Source of the DNA: Acidobacteriota bacterium
GTDB taxonomy: Bacteria > Acidobacteriota > UBA6911 > RPQK01 > DATIPO01
Assembly (NCBI GenBank): GCA_035471785.1
Contig: DATIPQ010000079.1
Location: forward strand, 1 to 42,986
Length of the DNA: 42,986 nt
Reading direction: 5' to 3'
Part shown: positions 24,319 through 33,079 of the stretch, one piece after another
How the letters are laid out: every line of letters starts with the position of its first letter
How positions within the stretch are numbered: the first letter of the stretch is position 1
Position numbers and translations under genes: made by a program
Notes under the pieces: model-generated
Databases searched by the model: none
Told to the model about the DNA's origin: nothing
Seen by the model: the letters and a program-made list of their open reading frames with translations, nothing else

Positions 24319-25494
24319 ATGCCCCCTCGCCTAAAGAATCTGGCGGTCCTGGGATCGACTGGATCCATCGGGACCAGCACCCTGAGCATCGTCGACCTCT
24401 ATCCCGAGCGATTTGGGGTGGCCACCCTGGCCGCCAACGGCAATGTCGACGAGATCGTACGCCAGTGCGACCGTTACTCTCCTCGTCTGGTGGCCATGTG
24501 CGATCGGGAGGCGGCCGGCGAGTTGCGCCGCCGCCGTCCTGAAGTGACGGTAGCCGAAGGTCAAGAGGGCATCGTCGAAGCAGCCACTTTGGCCGAGGTC
24601 GACGTGGTGGTGGCCGCCGTCACCGGAGCCGCCGGTCTGCCCGCCGTCTACAAGGCCCTGGAAGAGGGCAAAGACGTGGCCCTGGCCAACAAAGAAACGC
24701 TTATCGCGGCCGGCGAAGTGATCATGGCCCAGGTGCGGCGCACCGGTGTGCGCCTGATACCCATCGACAGCGAGCACAACGCGCTCCACCAGTGTTTGCG
24801 CGGGGCCAAAGAGGGCGAGGTGAAGCGCCTTTGGCTGACCGCTTCAGGGGGGCCCTTTCACCAGCAGCCCCAGCGCGACCTGTCCCAGGTCACCGTCGAG
24901 CAGGCTCTCGACCATCCCACCTGGAGCATGGGGCCCAAGATCACCATCGACTCGGCCACCCTCATGAACAAGGGCCTGGAGGTGATCGAGGCTCATCATC
25001 TCTTCTCGATTCCGCCCCGGGACATCGCCATCGCCGTCCATCCCCAGTCGGTGATCCATTCCATGGTGGAATTCGTGGACGGCACTTTTTTGGCTCAGAT
25101 GAGCATCACCGACATGCGCTCGGCCATTCTCTACGCTCTCTGCGACCCCGAGCGTTGTCCCTCGCGCCTGCCCGAGTTCGATGTCTTTTCGCTGCCTGCG
25201 CTCGAGTTTCACCGTCCTGATCCCCAGCGCTTTCCCTGCATCCGCCTGGCCTATGAAGCCTTGCGGATGGGAGGCACTGCCCCCGCGGTACTGAATGCCG
25301 CCAACGAGGTCGCGGTGGGCCGCTTCCTGCAGGGCGGACTGGCTTTGACCGCCATCCCCGAAATCATCGAACGCACCCTGCAGCAACAGCAGCCGGTGCC
25401 GGCCGATTCCCTGCAGGCTGTGCTGGAAGCCGACCGCCAGGCCCGCCGCCTGGCCACCCAAGCCCTCAACCAATTCACCCCCGCCCCATCTTAG
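24319..25494 (+). CDS. dxr: 1-deoxy-D-xylulose 5-phosphate reductoisomerase
   Basis: The 391-residue protein has the NADPH-binding GSTGSIGTSTL near residue 12, NKETLIAAGE, PIDSEHNALHQCL with metal-binding acidic residues, ASGGPF, ATLMNKGLEVIEAHHLF and HPQSVIHSMVEF, all signatures of Dxr. It catalyses the first committed step of the MEP isoprenoid pathway that supplies uppS. GGAG lies 8 nt before the ATG. The last base of its stop codon coincides with the left end of the inverted-repeat element at 25494-25627, suggesting that the element inserted directly at the stop codon. Confidence 0.95.
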   Translation: MPPRLKNLAVLGSTGSIGTSTLSIVDLYPERFGVATLAANGNVDEIVRQCDRYSPRLVAMCDREAAGELRRRRPEVTVAEGQEGIVEAATLAEVDVVVAAVTGAAGLPAVYKALEEGKDVALANKETLIAAGEVIMAQVRRTGVRLIPIDSEHNALHQCLRGAKEGEVKRLWLTASGGPFHQQPQRDLSQVTVEQALDHPTWSMGPKITIDSATLMNKGLEVIEAHHLFSIPPRDIAIAVHPQSVIHSMVEFVDGTFLAQMSITDMRSAILYALCDPERCPSRLPEFDVFSLPALEFHRPDPQRFPCIRLAYEALRMGGTAPAVLNAANEVAVGRFLQGGLALTAIPEIIERTLQQQQPVPADSLQAVLEADRQARRLATQALNQFTPAPS

Positions 25495-25627
25495 TGCAGT
25501 GCGTCAAAAGTTCCGAGCCATCCTGCATCCCAACTCGGGTTAACCTCGGTACCCAGGGTTCGAACTTCGCATATCGCCCCTCGGACGTGGCAAGACTCTG
25601 GCTCAAGACTTTTGAGGTGCACTGTAC
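25494..25627. repeat. MITE-like element with terminal inverted repeats
   Basis: The left arm (25494-25520) and the right arm (25599-25627, read on the other strand) match at 22 of 27 aligned bases with one 2-nt gap. Shared blocks are CAGTGC, TCAAAAGT and GAGCCA. Between the arms is 78 bp with no convincing coding sequence. It fills more than half of the 238-bp dxr-rseP gap. The shape fits a small non-autonomous transposon or a long extragenic palindrome. No target-site duplication is clear. Confidence 0.55.
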
Positions 25628-25732
25628 CAGGGCGCTGAAGGCGCGGGTGAGATTTGACAAATTGACCCCCTGCGGCGGACAATAAAGGCTCTTTTTCGTG
25701 GTGGAGAGGACGCTGGGCAGCGAGGAGAAGAC

Positions 25733-27061
25733 GTGGACTTATTGAACGATTACGCCTTTACTGCGGCAGCTTTCATCTTTGTGCTGGGCATCCTCATTTT
25801 CATCCATGAGCTGGGACATCACTTGATGGCCAAGCTGCTGGGGATTCGGGTAGAGGCTTTCTCCCTGGGATTCGGGCCCCGCCTTTTCGGCTTCCGCATG
25901 GGCGAAACCGACTATCGCGTCAGCCTTCTGCCGCTGGGCGGATTCGTCAAGATGGCGGGAGAGAACGTGGTCGACGATTTGACGGGGGCTCCCTACGAGT
26001 TTCTCTCCAAGCCGCGCTGGCAGCGCTTTCTGGTGGCCATCGCGGGGCCGGCCATGAACCTCGGCCTGGCTGTGGCGCTGATGACCGGACTATATCTGGT
26101 CGGCATCGAGGTTCCCCGCTATCTCTCCCAGCCGCCCGTCATAGGCTACGTGGCCCCCGAGTCGGCCGCCCAGCAGGCCGGTCTGCAGAAGGGCGATCAA
26201 ATCCTCTCCATCGACGGTGTTGAGACGACGACCTGGGAAAAAACCAACCTGCAAATCCTCACCAATGGAGGAAAGCTGGTTCCGGTCGTCTACCGGCGCG
26301 ATGGTCAGCGGCAGGAAGAGCTCATCGAAATCCGCGCCGTCGGTCCCAGCCAGCAAGGCGCGCTGGGGATTGCTCCCGCTCTCGATTTCAAGATCGACCA
26401 GGTGTCGGAGGATTCCCCTGCCGAACGGGCCGGTTTGCGTCCCGGCGACGAAGTCGTCATGGCTGAACTGGACGGCCAGACGGCACAAGGTTTCTACGCC
26501 ATCCAATACCTGGTTTCCCGACAAGAGGCGGGAACCCCTATCGACTTCACCATTGTGCGCGACGGCCAAACCATCACCAAGACGATCGCTCCCGTTCCCG
26601 ACAAGAACGACCCCGAGCGGATCGTCATCGGTGCAGCCCCTTTCGTCCCCTTTGAAACGCGCCAATACAGTTTGGCCGGATCGGTTCAAGAAGCCGTGCG
26701 GCGAAATGTCGAGGTGGCCGGACTGCTCTTTAAGATCCTGGGTCAGATCGTTACCGGGGACACTTCCATCCGAACCCTCTCCGGACCCCTCGAGATCGCC
26801 AATTTTTCAGGAATCGCGGCCCGCCAGGGGGCCAGCACGCTCATCAACTTCATGGCCTTCATCTCCCTGCAACTGGGGATCCTCAACTTGCTGCCCATTC
26901 CCATCCTGGACGGCGGCGTCATTCTTCTGCTGGCCATCGAAGGACTGCGAGGCCGTGATTTGAGCGTGCAGGTGAAGGAACGCATCCTGCAGGCGGGGTT
27001 CCTCTTCCTGGTGCTGCTGATGAGCTTCGTCATCATCAACGACATCACCAAGCAGTTTTAG
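25733..27061 (+). CDS. rseP: RseP-type site-2 zinc metalloprotease
   Basis: The 442-residue membrane protein has HELGHH (zinc-binding and catalytic) in its first hydrophobic segment, a GPRLFGFRMGETDYRVSLLPLGGFVKMAGE block, two PDZ domains (about residues 125-210 and 215-300), and LNLLPIPILDGG with the third zinc ligand in a late segment. It cleaves anti-sigma factors or signal peptides within the membrane during envelope stress. The start is a GTG preceded by GAGGAG 5 nt away. It ends the uppS-cdsA-dxr-rseP run and converges on the 2-phosphoglycerate kinase-like gene. Length fits the two-PDZ RseP type. Confidence 0.94.
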   Translation: MDLLNDYAFTAAAFIFVLGILIFIHELGHHLMAKLLGIRVEAFSLGFGPRLFGFRMGETDYRVSLLPLGGFVKMAGENVVDDLTGAPYEFLSKPRWQRFLVAIAGPAMNLGLAVALMTGLYLVGIEVPRYLSQPPVIGYVAPESAAQQAGLQKGDQILSIDGVETTTWEKTNLQILTNGGKLVPVVYRRDGQRQEELIEIRAVGPSQQGALGIAPALDFKIDQVSEDSPAERAGLRPGDEVVMAELDGQTAQGFYAIQYLVSRQEAGTPIDFTIVRDGQTITKTIAPVPDKNDPERIVIGAAPFVPFETRQYSLAGSVQEAVRRNVEVAGLLFKILGQIVTGDTSIRTLSGPLEIANFSGIAARQGASTLINFMAFISLQLGILNLLPIPILDGGVILLLAIEGLRGRDLSVQVKERILQAGFLFLVLLMSFVIINDITKQF

Positions 27062-27067
27062 ACCCCT

Positions 27068-27095
27068 GCCCTCCGTAGCCTTGGCGAAGGAGGGC
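27068..27095. terminator. Hairpin between converging rseP and kinase genes
   Basis: GCCCTCC and GGAGGGC form a 7-bp perfect stem around a 14-nt loop that contains its own GCC-TT-GGC mini-stem. It starts 7 bp after the rseP stop in a 60-bp convergent gap. The minus-strand reading (CTTCGCCAAGGCTACGGAGG) is like an extragenic repeat I recall from many environmental genomes, so it may be a mobile palindrome doubling as terminator. Confidence 0.5.
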
Positions 27096-27121
27096 CGCCC
27101 CAAGCCGCCTGAACCTATGCC

Positions 27122-28318
27122 CTACCGTCCCAGAGCCTGCTTGAGCAGTTTGTCGTGATCGATCTCCAGCTCCCGCCTCAGAGTGTTGGCGATGACCGAG
27201 AGCACTTCCCGGATGGTGCCCTCCAGGATGTCGTTTTCCACGATGGGAGTATCGTTTTCCTCGGCCTGATCGGCGATGAAATCCTGGATCATGCGGATTT
27301 CCTCGAAATAGGTCTTGTAGCGCTCGGCCGAGCGCAGCGAACAGCCCCGTTCACGCTCTTTGAAACGCTTGAGAAGGGCCTTGGAACTGAGGGTGGTGAC
27401 GACCACCGGCACGATGAAAAAGCGCTCCCGAAAAGCCTCCAACCCCAGATATCCCGGTACCAGGTGGACCCCCTCCAGGATGATGGAATGTTCCTCCTGG
27501 GAGGCCCGGTCGAGGATGGCGTGGATGCCCACCATGACACGCCGCGTCTGCTCTTGAAAAGCCCCGATGACCGACTTCTTGTGACTGTTGCCCTGCCACT
27601 CGCGCCAGGCCTGGTAAGAGGAGGTGTGGATGGCGGGCAGCAGCTCGCGCGAGAAGAGCATGCGCATGACCTGACGCACCGAATCGGTGGAGAGCACGTG
27701 GCGAATGCCCAGGCGGTGGGCCACCTCGGAGGCGATGGAACTCTTGCCCGTGCCGGTGGCGCCTCCGAAGAGCAGCACCAGGGGCTTTTGGGGTTTGCGG
27801 CGGGAGTTGGGGTCGAGGGTGAAGAGGCGCCACAGCAGGTAATTCTCGGCGTTGCCCTTCTCGCCTATCTCCACCAGCGTGTCGAAGGTGAGGGCACGCA
27901 ACTCGTCGCGGCTGATGCGGTTGCGCCCTTCTTGCAGAATGTGAGCCTCGATGCGGCGGGCGATGTCGAATCCCTCGGAAGGCTCAAGTCCGGCGGCCAG
28001 CAGCGACTGGGCCAGTACTCCCTTGCTGAAGGGAAGCCGGGTTTCCGCCCCTTCCACCGTGATGGTGTGAGGCTTGAGGGGGCGGCGGCTCAGGTCGTAG
28101 GAATCGCCGAATTTCTCTTTGACCACCTTGCGCACGATCTTGGGTAGCTTCTTTTTCTCGACCTGGCCCTTGGGCCGGATGAGATCGCGCACCGTGTCGG
28201 CCGTCTCATAGGCGTCCTCGAAGCTGAGTCCCTTGGCCACCAGCGAGTGGGTCATGACGCCCCGCAAGAAAGGGACTCTCTGTCCTTCATCTACGACAAA
28301 GAGGCCGTCTTTGCTCAT
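27122..28318 (-). CDS. 2-phosphoglycerate kinase-like protein with two ATP-cone-like domains
   Basis: The 398-residue protein has two N-terminal ATP-cone-like repeats (about 10-48, RVPFLRGVMTHSLVAKGL; and 88-140, RLPFSKGVLAQSLLAAGL). A P-loop kinase domain follows with GGATGTGKSSIASEVA (Walker A, 185-194), STDSVRQVMRMLFS and IILEGVHLVPGYL. This layout matches 2-phosphoglycerate kinases, which phosphorylate 2-phosphoglycerate to 2,3-bisphosphoglycerate, the precursor of cyclic 2,3-diphosphoglycerate in methanogens; bacterial members may do otherwise. The start at 28318 has AGGAGGAG 6 nt upstream; the longer frame is not needed. It follows ppk1 by 189 nt on the same strand, linking it to phosphate metabolism. 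Confidence 0.78.
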   Translation of the reverse strand: MSKDGLFVVDEGQRVPFLRGVMTHSLVAKGLSFEDAYETADTVRDLIRPKGQVEKKKLPKIVRKVVKEKFGDSYDLSRRPLKPHTITVEGAETRLPFSKGVLAQSLLAAGLEPSEGFDIARRIEAHILQEGRNRISRDELRALTFDTLVEIGEKGNAENYLLWRLFTLDPNSRRKPQKPLVLLFGGATGTGKSSIASEVAHRLGIRHVLSTDSVRQVMRMLFSRELLPAIHTSSYQAWREWQGNSHKKSVIGAFQEQTRRVMVGIHAILDRASQEEHSIILEGVHLVPGYLGLEAFRERFFIVPVVVTTLSSKALLKRFKERERGCSLRSAERYKTYFEEIRMIQDFIADQAEENDTPIVENDILEGTIREVLSVIANTLRRELEIDHDKLLKQALGR

Positions 28319-28407
28319 AGGGACTCCTCCTGTAGCCCGCCAGGGCACAGCAATACTTGAGGCAGCGACGAGACGCAGCGAACGCACGCCTCCATCCTGC
28401 AAGCATT

Positions 28408-28424
28408 GGAGAGCCGAGCTCTCC
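28408..28424 (-). terminator. Short hairpin in the ppk1 to kinase gap
   Basis: GGAGAGC and GCTCTCC form a perfect 7-bp stem with a CGA loop, 84 nt after the ppk1 stop. There is no U-tract. It may end or slow the ppk1 transcript before the kinase gene. The rest of this 189-nt gap shows no gene. Confidence 0.4.
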
Positions 28425-28507
28425 CATGTTCGATTCACCCGTTGGGGACTATAGCACGAGCCACTGCCTATGCTCCGGCCCTGCTGATGCAGCGCACCGG
28501 GGCGGCT

Positions 28508-30844
28508 CTAAGGCTGGCGGGCCTTGAGAAGGGCTTTCGGTTCCTCGCGCGTGCTGCTTGTGGACTCCATGCGCCAACCGCCTCCCTTTTTGATCAGGTA
28601 GTGCTGGGAATCGATGGCGGTTTCGCCTCGGGCGGGCCGCAGGCGCATGCGGGTGCCGTCGGGCAGCAGCAGCCGGGCCTTGACGTTGTCGCGCAGGTGG
28701 AGGAAGAGGATATCGTCGCGAATGGCCTGCAGCAGCTTCGGATCCTCGACGGGGAAGAGGGTCTCCACACGATGGTCGAGGTTGCGCGGCATCAGGTCGG
28801 CGCTGCCGGCCAGGATCTCTTCCTGGCCTCCGTTGCGGAAATAGTAGATGCGGCTGTGTTCCAGGAAACGCCCCACAACGGAGGTGACGGTGATGTTGTC
28901 GCTGACGCCGGGAATGCCGGGACGCAGGCAGCAGATGCCGCGCACCTGAAGATCGATCCGCACGCCTTCCTGAGAAGCCCGATAGAGAGCTTGAATACAG
29001 CTCTTGTCCACCAGGGCGTTCATCTTGAAGGCCAGGTGGCCGCCGCCTTCCTCCCGATGCTTGCTGATTTCGCGGTCGATGCGCGAGATGATCTGCCGGC
29101 GCATCCCTCCCGGCGCCACCAGCAATTTGTGGTATTCCTGCTTGCGCGAGTAGCCGGTCAGCGAGTTGAAGAGGTCGGAGACGTCTTCGGCGATGTCCTG
29201 ACGGCAGGTGAAAAAACCCACGTCGGTGTAAATGCGGGCGGTGGTGGGATTGTAGTTGCCGGTAGACAGATGGGCGTAGCAGCGCAGTCCCTCCCGTTCG
29301 CGCCGCACCACCAGGCACATCTTGGCGTGTGTCTTGAGTCCCAGCACGCCGTAGACGACGTGCACGCCCGCCCGCTCCAGCGCCTGAGCCCAGCCGATGT
29401 TGTTTTCTTCGTCGAAACGGGCTTTGAGCTCCACCAGTGCCGAAACCTGGATGCCGTTCTCTCGCGCCTCCTTCAAGGCCTCAACGATGGGGGAGTTGGT
29501 TCCCACGCGGTAGAGGGTTTGCTTGATGGCCAGGACCTGGGGATCGTTGGCGGCCTGGCGCAGAAAGTTGACCACCGGCATGAATCCGTCGTAGGGGTGG
29601 TAGAGCACCACGTCGCGGCGCTGGCGGAGGGTCGAAAAGATATCGGCTTTCTCCTGCAGCGAGTAGGACACCAGGGGCAGATAGCGGGAGAAGCGCAGTC
29701 CCGGCCGGTCGATGGAGTTGAGTTCCGAAAGGTGAGCCAGGCCGATGGGGTTGCGCATCTCATAGACCTGGTAGGGCTCCACTCCCACGTTGCGGGTCAA
29801 GAGGTCGCGAATGACCTGGGGCATCTTGGCGTCCACCTCCAGGCGCACCGCCGAGCCGAAGTGGCGCATGCTGACGATCTCGCTCATGGCGCTGAGCAGG
29901 TCGGAGGCTTCGTCTTCCTCGATCTCGAAGTCGGCGTCGCGAGTCACCCTGAAGGGATAGGCGGCGGTAACTTCCAGTCCGGGGAAAAGCAAGTCGAGGT
30001 TGGCCACCACGACTTCCTCCAGCCACACCAGGTTGGCGGCGTCCAGGTCGCGCAGACCCATGCTCTCGTAGCTGCTGTCGAAGTTCTCGTCCTCGGGAAT
30101 TCGCATCAGGCGGGGAAGTGTCTGGGGCACCTTGAGACGAGCGAAGCGTTCCCCTTCCTCCGGGTCCTGCACTACCACGGCCAGGTTGATGGAGAGGTTG
30201 GAGATGTGCGGGAAGGGGTGTCCCGGGTCCACCGCCAGAGGGGTCAATACGGGGAATACGTCCTTCTTGAATCGATCGCGCAGCAGCCTCTTCTGGCGTT
30301 CGTCGAGTTCCTTGTAGCGATGCACGCGGATGCCGTGGCGGCGCAGCTTGGGCGCCAAGTCTTTGCTCCAGCAGCGTTGCCCCGTTTCCAGCATGGGAGC
30401 GAGCTGTTCACGGATGGAAGCCAGTTGTTCGGTGGGGGTCATGCCGTCGGGAGGAGCCTCCAGAACTCCGCTCTGCATCTGCCGGCGCAGCCCCGAGACG
30501 CGTACCATGAAGAACTCGTCCAGGTTGCTGTAGAAGATGGAGAGGAAGTTGACCCGGTCAAGAAGGGGATTTCGGGAATCAAGAGCCTCCTCCAAGACCA
30601 GTTCGTTGAACTTGAGCCAACTGAGTTCGCGGTTGAAGTAAAGGGAAGGGGCCTCCAGATCGGAGGTGTCCTCCACTTGGGGAGCCCGGATTTCGCCGGG
30701 TGCTTCTCCGCCGCCCAGAATCGTCTTCAAGCGCCCGGGATGGGGAATGGACTCATCGCTCGCCGGGGATTTCTCCTCAGAGGTTTTCCGGCCCTGCGGG
30801 GGAGCCTTCTGCTGCTTCGCCTCGATCACTTTGCCATCAGCCAT
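28508..30844 (-). CDS. ppk1: Polyphosphate kinase 1
   Basis: The 778-residue protein has the PPK1 order of domains after a variable polar N-terminus of about 65 residues: YFNRELSWLKFNELVLEEA, the head domain with RVSGL, then DVVLYHPYDGFMPVVNFL, a nucleotide-binding region (IKQTLYRVG, ELKARFDEENN), LKTHAKMCLVVRRE with the autophosphorylated histidine, HLSTGNYN, and FLEHSRIYYFRNGG. It reversibly polymerises the gamma phosphate of ATP into polyphosphate. The ATG at 30844 has no clear ribosome site, so the first 60 residues are uncertain. It lies 45 nt after sixA and 68 nt after the run ppx-sixA began converging on it, forming a polyphosphate synthesis and degradation group. Confidence 0.95.
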   Translation of the reverse strand: MADGKVIEAKQQKAPPQGRKTSEEKSPASDESIPHPGRLKTILGGGEAPGEIRAPQVEDTSDLEAPSLYFNRELSWLKFNELVLEEALDSRNPLLDRVNFLSIFYSNLDEFFMVRVSGLRRQMQSGVLEAPPDGMTPTEQLASIREQLAPMLETGQRCWSKDLAPKLRRHGIRVHRYKELDERQKRLLRDRFKKDVFPVLTPLAVDPGHPFPHISNLSINLAVVVQDPEEGERFARLKVPQTLPRLMRIPEDENFDSSYESMGLRDLDAANLVWLEEVVVANLDLLFPGLEVTAAYPFRVTRDADFEIEEDEASDLLSAMSEIVSMRHFGSAVRLEVDAKMPQVIRDLLTRNVGVEPYQVYEMRNPIGLAHLSELNSIDRPGLRFSRYLPLVSYSLQEKADIFSTLRQRRDVVLYHPYDGFMPVVNFLRQAANDPQVLAIKQTLYRVGTNSPIVEALKEARENGIQVSALVELKARFDEENNIGWAQALERAGVHVVYGVLGLKTHAKMCLVVRREREGLRCYAHLSTGNYNPTTARIYTDVGFFTCRQDIAEDVSDLFNSLTGYSRKQEYHKLLVAPGGMRRQIISRIDREISKHREEGGGHLAFKMNALVDKSCIQALYRASQEGVRIDLQVRGICCLRPGIPGVSDNITVTSVVGRFLEHSRIYYFRNGGQEEILAGSADLMPRNLDHRVETLFPVEDPKLLQAIRDDILFLHLRDNVKARLLLPDGTRMRLRPARGETAIDSQHYLIKKGGGWRMESTSSTREEPKALLKARQP

Positions 30845-30889
30845 AAGTCATTAGTTTACCGTATTTTGAAGACGGGCGGATGACTTGAT

Positions 30890-31396
30890 TTACGGCTCCA
30901 GCAGGCCCTGGATCAGCTTGGGGGGGACGAACCACAGCAATTGCCCGCCGCCGGGTCGCACTGCCGACCAATTGCCGCAAGGAAAGCTCAGGCAGCAGGC
31001 GGCTGCCGTGGGATAGCGCATCTCTCCTCCGCCCATGAGGCGGCTGCAGGTTTCCGACCAGGTGGGCTGATGGCCGGCCACCAGCAGGACTTGGGCCTGG
31101 TCGTCCTCCTTTTGGATCTCTTCGATCACGGTGGCTGCCGAAGTGCCGTAGAGGCGCCGGGTCAGCCGCGGAGCCACCTCCCACCCGCCTGCTTCGGCCG
31201 CCAGTTCCACCGTGGTGCGGGCCCGCACGGCGGTGGAGGAAAGAATGGCATGGGGACGGTTGCCGCTGCGCTCCAGGAACACCCCCATGGCCCGGGCCGC
31301 CTTGCGTCCCCTCTTATTGAGCGGACGCTCGTGGTCGCCCGAGTAGCCGGCATTCCAGTCGCTCTTGCCGTGACGGATGAAGATCAATCTCAGCAT
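30890..31396 (-). CDS. sixA: SixA-type phosphohistidine phosphatase
   Basis: The 168-residue protein belongs to the histidine phosphatase superfamily: RHGKSDWN with the catalytic H9, the P-L-N-K-R-G-R-K-AA block, SSTAVRARTTVE, and VAGHQPTW with the second histidine. SixA-like proteins remove phosphate from phosphohistidines, for example on HPt domains or phosphotransferase proteins. It sits 23 nt after ppx and 45 nt before ppk1 in one operon, so it may be linked to polyphosphate-related signalling. A hybrid kinase with an HPt domain lies 5 kb away, but a functional link is a guess. Length is normal. Confidence 0.88.
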   Translation of the reverse strand: MLRLIFIRHGKSDWNAGYSGDHERPLNKRGRKAARAMGVFLERSGNRPHAILSSTAVRARTTVELAAEAGGWEVAPRLTRRLYGTSAATVIEEIQKEDDQAQVLLVAGHQPTWSETCSRLMGGGEMRYPTAAACCLSFPCGNWSAVRPGGGQLLWFVPPKLIQGLLEP

Positions 31397-31419
31397 GACG
31401 CCATTTTATCCAGGTTTGC

Positions 31420-32967
31420 CTAAGAGCGCGAGGCGGGGACAGCTTCCTTTTGGGCTTCGTACTCCAGCACCAGTTTCTTCTTGAAGGCCTTTTCGAAGAG
31501 GTCGGACTGTTTGCGCGTCTCCCACAGTTCGATGAAAGGGTTTTCTTGTCCCTGGCAGAAGATAGTGACGTCTGGCCCGGAGATTTCGGCCCGCAAGTCG
31601 CGCACCCGGCCGCCCCGCGACCGCTCCAGGAACTCGGCCAGACGCAGGCAGCAGGAAAGTTGCCGCAGTTTGCGCTTGTCCCCGGGGCGGGCCAGCGCTT
31701 TGAGCCGTTTCCACTTGGGCGTGCCTTTGCGGTGATAGCGGACCAGCAGCGCCAGCAGGGCCTGCTGGCGGTGGGTAAAGCCGTTGAGATTGAACGATTC
31801 CACCAGGTAGGCACCGTGCTTGTGGTGGTCGTGATAGCCCAGCGTCATGCCGATGTCGTGCAGCCAGCAGGAGGCTTCCAGAAGTTCCGAATCGGATTGG
31901 CCCAAATCGTGCAGCGGACTCAGTTCCTGGAAGAGCCGCAGGGCCAGGTGGCGCACTTGCTGGGTGTGGAATTCCGATTGAGGAAACTGGGCGAACAGGT
32001 TGCGGACGCTGAAGGCGCGGATGTCGCCGACCGAATGTGGAGGAGGCAGGAAAATCCGGTAGAAGGCCCCTTCCCGCACGCCCTGTCCCGAGACCCAGAT
32101 GCCGTCGCGGTCGGTTTGGCGCAGCAGCCAGCGGTAGACCAGGGCCGCGGCCACGATGATGTCGCCGCGGTCGGGATGTATGCCGGGAATGGAAGAGCGT
32201 TGGGAGGCCCGCAGGTGGAGCAGCTTGTAAGTGATGGTCTCCAGTTCGCCCCTCTGCAGGAAGAAGCCGTGGATGCGGTCGAGCGGGTAGTTGTTCTTCT
32301 TTTGCACGGCCCGCGTCAGGTTGCGGATCGATCCGCCCATGGCCACCAGGGGGCAGGACTCGTCGCGCATCCGCTCCACCGTACTCCCCAGTTCGGCTGC
32401 CGCTTTGCGTTCCAGCGCTTCGACCTCGGCGTCGTCGGGAGGGTCGCTGCTCAAGAAGGCCTCGTAGAGGCGAACGGCGCCCAGAGGGTAGGCCTGTCCC
32501 GTTTGGAAGATCCGGTCGCGCATGCGCGAGATCTGCATGCTGCCGCCGCCCAGGTCCATCACCCAGGCTTCCTCCATGGGGAATCCGTTGGCCACCGCCA
32601 GCACGCCCAAGGCGGCCTCTTCCTCGCCCGACAAGATGTCGATGGGCAGGCCGAAGGGACGCACCATCTCCAGAAACTCTTCACGGTTGGAGGCATCGCG
32701 CACCGCACTGGTGGCGATCACCCGCAGGTCCTCCAGGTGCATGGCTTCGCGGTACTTGGCGTAAAGGCGCAAGGCGGCTGCGGCGCGTTCCATCCCGGCT
32801 TGAGACATCGTCCCCGAGCGTCCCAGCGACTCTCCCAGGCGCACCGGCTCGCGAATCTCGTCGATCAAGCGGAAGGAGCGGCCGGGTTGGTAGGCGAAAA
32901 CCACCAGCCGGGAGGTGTTCGATCCCAGGTCGACTATTCCCGTACGCTGGATTCGGGATTCGTACAT
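31420..32967 (-). CDS. Ppx/GppA-family phosphatase with HD domain
   Basis: The 515-residue protein has an ASKHA fold with phosphate-binding loops: VDLGSNTSRLVVF near the N-terminus, ATSAVRDASNREEFL, ILSGEEEA, VMDLGGGSMQI and AMGGSIRNLTR. From about residue 320 it has an HD-like alpha-helical domain (LLEASCWLHDIGMTLGYHDHHKH), then a C-terminal region rich in charged residues. Such proteins degrade polyphosphate from chain ends or hydrolyse pppGpp to ppGpp; the choice cannot be made from sequence. It is first in a ppx-sixA-ppk1 operon and diverges from the asparaginase gene across 112 bp. Length and domain order match GppA/Ppx2-type proteins. Confidence 0.9.
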   Translation of the reverse strand: MYESRIQRTGIVDLGSNTSRLVVFAYQPGRSFRLIDEIREPVRLGESLGRSGTMSQAGMERAAAALRLYAKYREAMHLEDLRVIATSAVRDASNREEFLEMVRPFGLPIDILSGEEEAALGVLAVANGFPMEEAWVMDLGGGSMQISRMRDRIFQTGQAYPLGAVRLYEAFLSSDPPDDAEVEALERKAAAELGSTVERMRDESCPLVAMGGSIRNLTRAVQKKNNYPLDRIHGFFLQRGELETITYKLLHLRASQRSSIPGIHPDRGDIIVAAALVYRWLLRQTDRDGIWVSGQGVREGAFYRIFLPPPHSVGDIRAFSVRNLFAQFPQSEFHTQQVRHLALRLFQELSPLHDLGQSDSELLEASCWLHDIGMTLGYHDHHKHGAYLVESFNLNGFTHRQQALLALLVRYHRKGTPKWKRLKALARPGDKRKLRQLSCCLRLAEFLERSRGGRVRDLRAEISGPDVTIFCQGQENPFIELWETRKQSDLFEKAFKKKLVLEYEAQKEAVPASRS

Positions 32968-33079
32968 CTGCCCCTCGGTCCTCGCCAGCCCTCTACGGAC
33001 TGTTCTCCTGGGCGGGCTGTTCTTTGTCGGTTGGCCACTATATCATGGGCGCGCGCGGGTTTTCCGCGCCTTTTCCGAC

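Noticed and set aside
25494-25685. Small open frames inside the dxr-rseP gap
   Set aside because: They coincide with the inverted-repeat element and have no ribosome site; both strands are open by chance.
28406-30883. An 825-codon open frame on the plus strand
   Set aside because: It lies antisense to ppk1, whose motifs are intact; the opposite frame is low-complexity, as GC-rich codon bias produces.
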